Program-made: the position numbers and the translations under genes
Origin: Orobanche coerulescens
Lineage: Eukaryota; Streptophyta; Magnoliopsida; Lamiales; Orobanchaceae
Direction of reading: 5' to 3'
Assembly (NCBI GenBank): GCA_033398695.1
Contig: JAWKAU010000212.1
Span: 62,001-126,000, forward strand
DNA length: 64,000 nt
The notes under the pieces: model-generated
Seen by the model: the letters and a program-made list of their open reading frames with translations, nothing else
Database searches by the model: none
What the model was told of the DNA's origin: nothing
Shown here: piece after piece, positions 54,981 through 64,000 of the stretch
Layout: each line of letters starts with the position of its first letter
Numbering within the stretch: position 1 is the first letter of the stretch

Positions 54981-56217
54981 ACATATATAAAGTATGCATA
55001 TTTCCAGAAAATATAATTCTTGTTCGTACTCATTATCTACATTGTAGGAGGGATACGAGTTAACAAGAGAGAGAGAGATCGACTTATTTCTGGTGCTAAT
55101 AGGGTTTAAAGGCTGGGTGATTCTCGTTATGCGATTAAGTCCTGTTTCTCATTTTTTAATGCTCAGCCCCGACGTCATTTTACCAGTTTGGGCTTTTAAA
55201 AAAAAACGAAAATGCAAACGTTCTTAAAAAGCTTAAAATTCGTATGCTCAACCCTAAATGCGTGCACCCCGTTCAGAAGGCAAGTGCACACCATGCATCC
55301 CACACACCTGTTTTATTTCTGAGCAAAGCGCTCCAAGGCGCCTTTTTAAAAACTGGTGTGAAGCTGTCAAACATTGGTTAGGTCCCGTTTTGAAAAACAA
55401 TGAGAAGCAATGGATCAACAAACTTCTTCATTGGTTTATCTAATTTGAACCAATGTTCTTCCAAAATGCGGGACACGATCCGTTAGATGGGGAGTTTTCA
55501 GTAACTCGGTGATTAATTAGGAATAAAATGGTTATATTTTAATATAAATATTATTCTAAATAATATGATATAATCAAATAGTTTGCAAACTGGCAAACAA
55601 AGTCTATAATATTCATGAAAGCGCAAGTATGAGGAAAATTGGAATGTTTCATCTAACTAACAAAACATGCGTACCAAAAACTTAAGGGGTGTTTGTATAA
55701 ATCTTGAAACCTAAGTTGAAATAAATTAAAATATGAGACTCCAAATATGAAACAAAAAGACAAACAAATTTAAATCAGACGGTGCTTCTTCGCTTCTTCA
55801 AACACCCTAGGCACCTCCCATATATTTTCTTCCTTTTTGAAACCCTAGCCGCCTCCATCTGTGCTGGATGGAGAGAGAACTTAGAGAAGACGGTCGCACG
55901 CTCGTAGCTGGTGTTGGAAGAAGGAGAGAGAACAGGCAAGACACACGTGCTGCTGGTGAGAGTCGTATTCTTGTGCGCCTAAGGTTAGCAAAATTCCCAA
56001 AGAAAAAAAGTATTTTCTGCTCATTGCTTTGTTTTTCTTTTTAACTCACAATGCTGGCCCGCTTGCGAGAACTCATCCTGACTCGCCGAGTTTTTGCGTG
56101 CCTGAGTTTATGCTAGCGAATAGGCAAACTCGACTCGGCAGCAAGGCCAGTACCAAGTAATCAGACTGACTCTCCGAGTTTTGGAACACTGATTTTAACT
56201 GCCCGTGAGCCAAACTT
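54981..56217. other. Intron sequence of copy B, no gene seen
   Basis: Matches 837-2063, with only a few small indels (an extra CGAA near 55207, an extra GA near 56069). No gene recognised. Confidence 0.5.
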
Positions 56218-56615
56218 TGTAGTGGTGGAAACCCTTACATTTGCGTCTCTAATAAGATAAATGTTCAATGGTTACTCACGAGTATCTATATACATTGATG
56301 CAGAACTATAATTAAATGATAATAAACAGAGATTTGGCTAGGAATTATACGATATCTCAAGAATAAATACTAAATATTATTCCCAAGAAGAAAAGTGTAT
56401 AAACCAAGCGTAAGTAATATGTCTGACATGATTCAGTATATATATTGAAATATAAACCCTAATGGGCTAAAACCCTAATGGGCTAACAAACCAAAGCCCG
56501 CAATATAATAATTAACCAAAGCCCTAAACATGTGGGCTAATAAAAATCTAATAACTGAATAAAAAGTCAGAATAAAAAGTCCAATAAATAATAATATATT
56601 GGTTGATCCCCATCA
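56218..56615 (-). repeat. LTR of a Ty3/gypsy relic (3' LTR), copy B
   Basis: TGTAGTGG to CCCCATCA, followed by ACTCTCCCCGGG, the complement of a polypurine tract. Same as 2064-2459 in copy A, but with CTG/CAG where A has CG/CGG. Confidence 0.7.
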
Positions 56616-58690
56616 ACTCTCCCCGGGTAAGAAAAGTTTGGCTCTGTCGAACTGAACTCTGTATAGCTCGCAAAAAGATCAGGAGCAAGCCGGCAAAACT
56701 ATCATTCGCTGATCCAAGTGCGCTCATCCTCTGACCTGCCACTCTAATGAACCAAATATTGTCGATAACCACCACCACGCCGAGTCGGCACAAACCTCTC
56801 ATCCAAAACATCAACAGGTGCATCAACTGTCTGCTGTGAAGAAACATAATGGCGTGCAGGAGGCACAAGTACTGGTGGGGTAGATATAGGCTCAATGGAG
56901 CTAGAACGAACTAATATAGTAACATGTGGTGAAGATGAAGGAATATTAGGTGAAGAAAGTGAAGATGATGGATAAGTATCAGCTGGTTCATGAGAAGGAG
57001 TAAGATCTTTCACATTAAATACAGGGCCAATAGCCATACCACTAGGAAGATCTAACTCATAAGTATTAGTACCAACTCTTTCTCAGCATGCAAATCATGA
57101 ATTTGACGTGCAAAAGACTCTGCATACTCGCTAGACCTATATGCATGTGGAAGAGGAACCAAATCTATGGGTTTCCTAGGTTGACGGCCAATATAGGCCT
57201 CGAAAGGACCGTCTCCTGTAGGGTGAAGAAAGTGAAAGAGGATGGATAAATATTAGCCGGTTCATGAAAAGGAGTAAGATCTTCCACATTAAACACATGC
57301 CAATAGCCATACCACTAGGAAGATCTAACTCATAAGCATTAGTACCAACCCTCTTTCGAAACCGAAATGGACCCGCTCTCTTAGCATGCACTTTCTTCCA
57401 AGCACCAGGAGGTAACCTCTCAGTGCGGTGTTGCAATGTAACCTGATCACCCTCATTACATTCAAAACCTGCGATGAACATCTACAGCAGACTTATAATT
57501 TTCATTGCTCAAGTTAATTTTCTGTCGTAGCTCAGCATGCAAATCATGAATGTAACGTGCAAAAGACTCTGCAGACTCGCTAGACCTATATGCAGGTGGA
57601 AGAGGAACCAAATCTATTGGTTTCTGACGACCAATATAGGCCTCGAAAGGACTGACTCCTATAAACCTATTAACATAATTGTTATAGGCAAACTCAACTG
57701 TAGGTAAAACCCTATCCCAACTAGACACATGTTATCCCACAAGAAACCTAATCAAATCACCTAAACTCTGATGATCTCAGTCTATCCGTCGGTCTATGGA
57801 TGATATGTGGTAGAGAACTTAAGACTAGTTCTAACCAAGTAACTCCCAGAGAGTCCTCCAGAATTAACTCCACAAACTTGACATCTCCGCGTAAACTACA
57901 CTATGTATCCTAACTACCTCACGAAAGAAGATGGAGGCAATATGAGCAGCATTAACAGTCTTACTTCAAGGAATGAAGTGACCCGTCCTAGTAAAATGAT
58001 CCACTACACCGAAGACTGTATCATGCCCAATACGTGTCATAGGTAACCCTAATACGAAATCATACTAAGGTTCTCCCAAGGAACACGAAGAACCGAAAGA
58101 GGAGTGTATAAACCCATATTCGGTTTCCTACCCTTGGCCGTATGACAAGTACGACACCCTGCAACTATACGAGTGACATCCCTCTTCAAGCTAGGCTAAT
58201 AAAGCATATCCTCAACAATGGCAATGGTCTTATCTCGACCAAAGTGACCAGCTAGTCCCCCGTATATAACTCTCTCACGAGACGATCCCTCAAAGACGTG
58301 CTAGGGATTGGTGTTTTCAATAGCGCTTTTCATGTGCGTAGCATTCTTATTCTACCGTAGCATACTTATTCTATCATAGGTAACCCTAATACGAAATCAT
58401 ACTAAGGTTCTCCCAAGGAACATGAGGAACCGAAAGAGGAGTGTATAAACCCATATTCGGTTTTCTACCCTTGGTCGTATGACAAGTACGGCACCCTGCA
58501 CCTATACGAGCGACATCCCTCTTCAAGCTAGGCTAATAAAGCCTATCCTCAACAATAGCAATGGTCTTATCTCGACCAAAGTGACCAGCTAGCCCCCCGT
58601 ATATAACTCTCTCACGAGATGATCCATCAAAGACGTGCTAGGGATTAGTGTTTTCAATAGCGCTTTTCATGTGTGTAGCATTCTTATTCT
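56616..58690 (-). mobile_element. Ty3/gypsy retrotransposon relic (integrase end), copy B
   Basis: Better preserved than copy A. On the minus strand, 57462-57728 encodes SSWDRVLPTVEFAYNNYVNR and LVPLPPAYRSSESAESFARY; 57176-57481 continues with the post-integrase domain (ERLPPGAWKKVHAKRAGPFR and TNAYELDLPS). Further right, [20 protein letters not shown] is the start of the integrase core. About 335 bases are duplicated in tandem (58040-58690). Still broken by stops. Confidence 0.85.
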
Positions 58691-58927
58691 ACCATAGCAT
58701 AGCGTAAATAGCATAGCGCATAGCGTAAGCTATTCGAGCATCTCAATTAATTAGTTAAAACTATAGCCCGCTTCCTTCCCCGAAAGCCCAAAATAATATT
58801 TATATCTTAATATATTTATATTAGCAAATAACTGAGATAAATAACCATACAACCATAATAGTTAATCATTACATTCCAAATAATTCAATCTAATTATCCA
58901 AAATCACCAGTGAAATGTTTTACATCA

Positions 58928-59250
58928 TAACTAGAGGTAATCATTATCGTCCAATATTATATCACGATCATCATCAATAGTATCAATAATTGGAAAATTC
59001 TCGCTTTCAAAGTTTGTTGGAGCTTTGAAAATTTGATCAAAATCACGAGTCTCCTCTTCCTCATCAACAAGATTCAATCGTGATCTTTTCTCTTTGCCTT
59101 TGGCTCCGCCTAATTTTACAAGACAATTGATAGTTAAAAACGCATGATATGTGAAATAAATACAAATAAAAAATTCCATATACTTACTTGAACTTTCACC
59201 CCCCCTTTTTTTGAAATAAGATAGTCATCCTCGATCACATTTTCAATAAT
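58928..59250 (-). pseudogene. Two-exon acidic gene relic, copy B
   Basis: Same as 4738-5062: exon with a GTAAGT donor, then an exon from an AAAATTAG acceptor to a stop near 58931, with EKRSRLNLVDEEEETRDFD and an Asp-rich end. A small change in the C/T run near 59200 shifts the first exon relative to copy A. Confidence 0.45.
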
Positions 59251-60325
59251 TTCACTCGCTTACCCAAATACAAAAGCCTCGGATTGGCTGGTTACTCTGA
59301 CCCAGTTATATTTTAACTAACCTTAATTTTTAAAAATAAAAAATAAAATACGAAAATAAATAAACTATTACTAGGTTACTAATAAACAATTTTCTAATGA
59401 TCGTGAAGTATACTAACATCCAAAATCTTGATTTTGAACCAAAACACAGATACTAAAATAATCTACGGATTGATAGCAATAAGTTGGTAGTTGTCCAAGG
59501 GTATTGCCATTGGTGTGCTAATATGTAAAATTATGAAATTACCCTCATAGTGGACCGGGTCGGATACCTGCCGGTTCGCAGAAATGTGAACCGTGTATCA
59601 TTTCACTACATTTTCTTTGTGACCCGAAGGATTACCTGTTTTTTCAGAACAGCCCTACTACGAACTGCTTTCGGAAAGAAAAAACACTGCACCCAAACTT
59701 TCAACTACAGACTTGTTATTAAGGATTTAAACATGAGAAGAGTCAATGGACTAATAAGGTGTGCCTTGTGCATTTCTTCGAAAAATGAGATTATAATAAT
59801 AGAAATAAAGAATTCATGATTCCAAGGTCATTTAGAAATTAATATTTTTTCTATTTGTATTCAATCTCCATAATTAAAAAAACACTGTACCAGTATCTGA
59901 AAATTACATACAGCATGCATCGCGATAACATACTAGTTTAATTAATAGAGACACCAAGAGCATATATCGTTTTGGTTTGTAATGTGTTAAGTATCTATTA
60001 TTTGTTCTTTGGTATATTCCTCAGATGTCTTAGTTTTTAAGGAGTTTGCTTGCATATAGATTTATGGGTGTAAGAATATATGTTGACTTGAATTGACCTT
60101 TAGGATATTAGAAGTGAAATTTATGCAACCAAATTATCATATTAAAGAGAAAATTTCTATCTTTAATATGAACATAAAGTCAAGGGCTTTTCATATTTGT
60201 TAAAATTGGTGATAACATCAATCATATGTAATGTAGTCAGAGCAATTTGTGGTTTCTTGTCAAGGAAGTTTTGTCTTAAATTTGCATGAAATTGGCATAT
60301 CTTTACTAAGTGAAGATGAATACAG
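59251..60325. other. Intron sequence of copy B, no gene seen
   Basis: Matches 5063-6141. No gene recognised. Confidence 0.5.
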
Positions 60326-60417
60326 CCATGCAATCCAGCTGTTGGTGGACCTGCAAAGTCTCAACTTGTACATGAAGTGGATGCGCTTGGTGGTGAAATT
60401 GGAAAAGTAGCCGATAG
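60326..60417 (+). CDS. mnmG: mnmG copy B exon: PCNPAVGG segment
   Basis: Identical in sequence and splice sites to 6142-6233. It continues directly from the exon ending at 49056 ([12 protein letters not shown]), in phase 0. Confidence 0.93.
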
Positions 60418-61186
60418 GTAAAAAAGATGAAAGATCCTCAAATTGTTGGCTCTGGTTTTACATAGCTATAATGTTAAATTGACCATGTTTATTGCATTCA
60501 GGCTGACACTTCTAATGATGTTCAGGCTGGATTCCAAGTGAATAGATACTATTCACCTTACATCATGACACTCATTCCAATCTACTTCAGATGTGTCCTT
60601 CTTGTTTTGGCTTGTAAAGGGCTATCATAATTTTGTCTCTTTCGATTATTTGGTAGGGGAAGTGATGAGTTCCCAATTGTTGCTGCTTGTATCATCCAGT
60701 TTTTGCAATTTCTATCTGATTCTCAATTTTGACCAAATCTGTTTGGCAAAAAGGTGTAATTGTGTTTTATTTATCCAAACATGGAATCTCTTTGACAAGT
60801 GAATCTCAGAATTTGAATTAGGAACAGGAATGTCTAGATTTAGAGTGTCATTATGTAAAGAAAATACAGAAAGCATTTTCCAGAAGAGCAAATGAGATGA
60901 GTATTAAGAAGTGCTGGTCCGTTATTGAGTAGGCAAATTATGGAAAGGCATCATTGTGATTTATGGGGATCAGTCTGATGGTCCAGATTGGTTAAAACAT
61001 TCATCTGATCAACGTAAAGTAGCCAAATGTTTCCATTAGAAGTACAAGAAGATATCGAATGAAACAAGCTCATCAAAAGTATTTTCTCAGTCATTTTTAA
61101 TTGTTAGATATTTCTAATTGATAGAAGCTCTTTATTGTTTTATCTTTGTTTCTGCCAATGAGTGGATATAATGTTCATACTTTCAG

Positions 61187-61299
61187 GTGTTACTTGCAAA
61201 AGCGCGTTCTTAACGCCTCAAGGGGCCCTGCTGTTTGGCACTACGTGCTCAAACTGATAAAAGGGAATATGCTTTGGAAATGAAGAAAATTGTAGAAAG
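61187..61299 (+). CDS. mnmG: mnmG copy B exon: SRGPAV segment, one base short
   Basis: 113 bases against 114 in copy A. One G is missing at CTGTTTGGCA (about 61234-61237, copy A has TTTGGGCA), so the frame is lost after GPAV. The GC donor (AAG|GCAAGT at 61300) is the same. The C-to-T change that makes Trp in copy A is also present here. Confidence 0.9.
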
Positions 61300-62396
61300 G
61301 CAAGTTAGTTATCATCCTGTAGAAATTATCAGCAGTCGGATTATCTTCAAGTTATCTGTAATTTGTCTGCACCAAAATATATATTGTGCAATTACAGATA
61401 TTTTTCTCTTAATTGGGGATGTTAAGTTAAGAATATATGGCTTATGAATAGTTCATTTTGGACGCTCTGCTGTTTTAATCAAGTTATAACTAAACTGATA
61501 TGTAGTAAAGGTGCTTAGTGCATAATGTGCTTGAACATTTCCACTGTCGTGTAAAACTGTTCAGCTTGAAACTTTCTGCTCGCTTTGACAAACTTCATTC
61601 CTCATATGATGGAGCTTCTCATTAGTCACAAATCTTATGGTTAGAATGGCCTAGTGACTTAATCAATCTTCCATTTTTTTTACTTTTTCTTTTGTAGAAT
61701 GTCCTGTCATTATATCAGAAACCCTCTAATAGCGCTTTTAAATAGCTTTGCAAGTCCATATGATGTTATGAGGTGCATATTCATTATCAACTGCAATTTT
61801 AACGTTAATTGCACTATTGGAACACACTTTAGTTAGTTTTGCCTCTGATATCTCTTCCCCATTTTAGACCATCTGTGATATAGTGTCTAGTATTGGAGAA
61901 ATATAGATTTGCGACAGTGTAGCTCTGGAAGAGTAAAAAAACATTATTCTCGCTGCTAAGAACAAATGATATGTAAAATTTTGTCTTGTAGATATTCAGT
62001 GGAGGCATTTTTTTTTAGAAACTTTTGGCATTTTTCTGAGTTGTTGGCTGCTTAATCCTGGTGTAACGAAGCATTTTCTGGAGCTGCTGGCTTGATTTAG
62101 GATCTCGGAGTATTACCTTATGTTTCCAAAATAAGTACCATAATTAGTGTTGTGACAAGGCTTCTGTTGTGAGTGGACTTTGTATAAATGTAGACGTTAT
62201 GCAGGTCAGTGATCGAGACCCAAATTTCACTAATACAGATGTATATGGTCTTAGGCTCCATAACTAAATCTAAATATAAACCATTTACTTTTGTGCATGT
62301 ACACCTGTATGCTATTCCTTTTAATGAGCTTGGATTTTACTTTATTTATAACACCACTACTGTAGTCATATTCTAACTACTCATTCCTGCATTTAG

Positions 62397-62727
62397 TACG
62401 CCTAACCTTTCCATTAGAGAAGCTATGGTCACGGATATTTTGGTGGGAAAGAATGACATTGTGGAAGGTGTTCATACATTCTTCGGTATGAAGTTCTTTG
62501 CACCTTCTGTAGTTCTCACTACTGGCACTTTCATGAGTGGGAAAATTTGGGTTGGCAGAACTTCTATGCCTGCAGGGAGAGCTGGTGAATCAGCTTCACA
62601 TGGTCTCACTGAAAATTTGCAGCAGTTTGGGTTTGAGACAGACCGACTAAAGACGGGAACCCCTGCACGTGTAGATTGTCGTACAGTAGATTTTTCTGGG
62701 CTAGAGCCGCAACATGGAGATGAAGAG
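62397..62727 (+). CDS. mnmG: mnmG copy B exon: substrate/FAD-binding region
   Basis: 331 bases, open. It keeps the conserved LKTGTPAR motif (Thr codon 62653-62655), where copy A has Ala. Otherwise the same as 8210-8540. Confidence 0.93.
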
Positions 62728-62747
62728 GTCATTTCACTTTACTCCAT

Positions 62748-62871
62748 CATCATCATCATCAACAGCACCTTAATCCCAACTATGTTAGTCGGTGGCATGA
62801 AGATTATAGTGTCGTTTAATTGTCTAAAATTAGTTAACACCATAACTCATGCAAATAACAAAGTGGCAAAC
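62748..62871 (-). mobile_element. Short SINE/RTE-derived retroposon, copy B
   Basis: Same insertion as 8561-8686, between TCACTTTACTCCAT at 62734-62747 and 62872-62885. It is two bases shorter: TATGTTAGTCGG where copy A has TATGTTGGGGTCGG. Confidence 0.85.
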
Positions 62872-62885
62872 TCACTTTACTCCAT

Positions 62886-63630
62886 ATGTAGGTTAAATAG
62901 CAATTCAATGAGATAGATTTCATTATATAGTTATCTGTCTATATTCGATTAACAATATGATATGCAACTCTTATTCAATCAAGTGGTCCTTTGTGTCAGA
63001 GATCAAGCCATGAGTTAGACACAAAAGTTTCTCCAGAGATTTTAGTTTGTCTAAATACTGCTATTTTCTGGGCTAAAAGCTAGACAATATGAGCATTGTT
63101 GTCAAGAGTCAAAACTCGATGAATCTTCATCTAACAATACTTGTCATCAAATAACTATTTTAACATTGCACCAATATGGATTTACACCTTATGTTGGGCT
63201 GTTAAGCTCCCTAGTGTGTTGTGTGTGAGCTCAACCACATTGAGTTTATGTATCTGTATATCCTGGTCTGCACTTGTTCACTTGATTTTTGCATATTTAG
63301 CTTAGATTGACTGCCACAATTTAATGTTTCGCTGCATTATTATACTGCAATATCAACTAAATTATCTCTGTCGGGAACTTAATATCATTTATTCTAAGTT
63401 TGAGTCATAAGTGTGTCATGTAGTAAATATGTCGGTTGGTAGGTATGATTCAACATTTGAATTTATATCAAACCTCTCTCTCAAGCTGTTGAAGAGCTGC
63501 GTGTCTGTCTCTGTACGTATTTGCTGTTATGAGTTAATTATCTGCTAAAAGTTATTGGAACCTTTTCTTTTGGTCCAACACGATATTTTTATTGTGAAGT
63601 GTGCTATATAACCTTTCTGAATAACCACAG
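62886..63630. other. Intron of mnmG copy B, no gene seen
   Basis: Matches 8701-9447. No gene recognised. Confidence 0.55.
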
Positions 63631-63808
63631 ATAAGCTGGTTTAGCTTTGATCATAATTATCATGTTGAAAGAGAACAAATGTGCTGCTATCTCACACGTA
63701 CTACAAAGAAGACCCATGAGTTAATCAAAGAGAACTTGCACGAGACCCCTACCTATGGAGGATGGATGGAAGCTAAGGGACTCGATACTGCCCTCCATTG
63801 AGGACAAA
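63631..63808 (+). CDS. mnmG: mnmG copy B exon: GidA signature, two bases short
   Basis: 178 bases against 180 in copy A. One C is missing at GGGACTCG (copy A GGGACCTCG) and one at TGCCCTCC (copy A TGCCCCTCC), so the GPRYCPS signature is out of frame here. The rest is the same. Confidence 0.9.
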
Positions 63809-63985
63809 GTATGGGATGTAGATAAAATGGGATTTCCTCTGCTTTAGTGTTTTTCCACTTTTATTGATAAAAAAAATGCTATCTAGAATGTCGATACATT
63901 CAGATTGTATGCGCTTGTGAAACTCCATACATGTTAACTTATTATGTAGCTTCCCCCTGATGTGTTTTGCATCTCTGCTTTCTAG

Positions 63986-64000
63986 ATTGTTAGGTTTCAG
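63986..64000 (+). CDS. mnmG: mnmG copy B exon, cut by window end
   Basis: First 15 bases (IVRFQ) of the exon equivalent to 9806-9886, after a TTTCTAG acceptor. Confidence 0.88.

Larger units (their letters stand above)
48905..64000 (+). pseudogene. mnmG: MnmG/GidA homologue, copy B, 5' part (frame broken as written, runs off the window)
   Basis: Second copy of the organellar tRNA-U34 modification enzyme. It includes the FAD-binding exon (48905-49056), which copy A does not show because its equivalent is outside the window. Then come exons at 60326, 61187, 62397, 63631 and the first 15 bases of one at 63986. The first visible intron is 11.3 kb because of nested transposons. Two exons are out of frame: 61187-61299 is one base short in a G run, and 63631-63808 lacks two single C bases. 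Copy A is intact at all these places. The exon carrying the start codon is not certain (see 33180 and 38141). Confidence 0.9.
54137..64000. repeat. Duplicated block, copy B
   Basis: Matches 1-9820 (see there). Because the match starts at base 1 of the window and runs to its last base, the length of the repeated unit is unknown; it is at least 9.8 kb. Confidence 0.95.

Overview
The window is plant nuclear DNA, probably from a eudicot. The evidence is spliced genes with GT-AG (and one GC-AG) introns and a dense, nested load of plant transposons: Ty3/gypsy chromoviruses with an initiator-Met tRNA primer site, RTE-clade LINEs, CACTA, Mutator, hAT and Stowaway elements. No prokaryotic operon, CRISPR array, rRNA or tRNA gene was seen.

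The one host gene I can identify is a nuclear homologue of MnmG/GidA (MTO1), the FAD enzyme that modifies wobble uridine in organellar tRNAs. It occurs twice, about 54.1 kb apart, on the + strand. Copy A enters from beyond the left edge and shows exons from 6142 to its stop at 17895. Copy B starts with the FAD-binding exon at 48905, continues at 60326, and leaves at the right edge. Bases 1 to about 9820 and 54137 to 64000 are nearly the same sequence, with the same intron transposons. This is either a recent tandem duplication or two haplotypes joined in assembly. Neither copy as written has an open frame: A is broken in two exons and B in two others, and none of these breaks is shared.

Layout. 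1-17.9 kb: copy A; its introns hold an hAT right end, LINE and Ty3/gypsy relics, a small retroposon, three complete hAT-like elements and a Mutator-like MITE. 18-26.9 kb: a Stowaway MITE, then a nearly complete Tekay/Del-type Ty3/gypsy element on the minus strand (gag, pol, PBS, PPT, one full 2.24-kb LTR). 26.9-28.8 kb: a truncated related LTR in the opposite orientation. 28.8-31.0 kb: the 3' part of a Mutator element with a convergent GRF zinc-finger gene. 31.1-33.0 kb: an hAT element with a transposase C-terminus, inserted in a CT-rich leader-like sequence. 33.8-38.1 kb: a third LTR cut by an RTE LINE. 38.2-40.7 kb: a degenerate repeat and an hAT MITE. 40.7-48.7 kb: a CACTA element with two hAT elements inside. 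48.9 kb on: copy B, whose first visible intron holds a four-level nest (LINE in hAT in LINE, plus a second hAT).

I found no clearly new molecular system. The points most worth checking are the duplication itself, a systematic CTG/CAG-to-CG difference between the copies in the retrotransposon segment (which looks like methylation-linked sequencing error), the GRF gene inside the Mutator element, the CGTACG palindromes in the LTRs, and a possible distant first exon of the MnmG gene at 33-38 kb.
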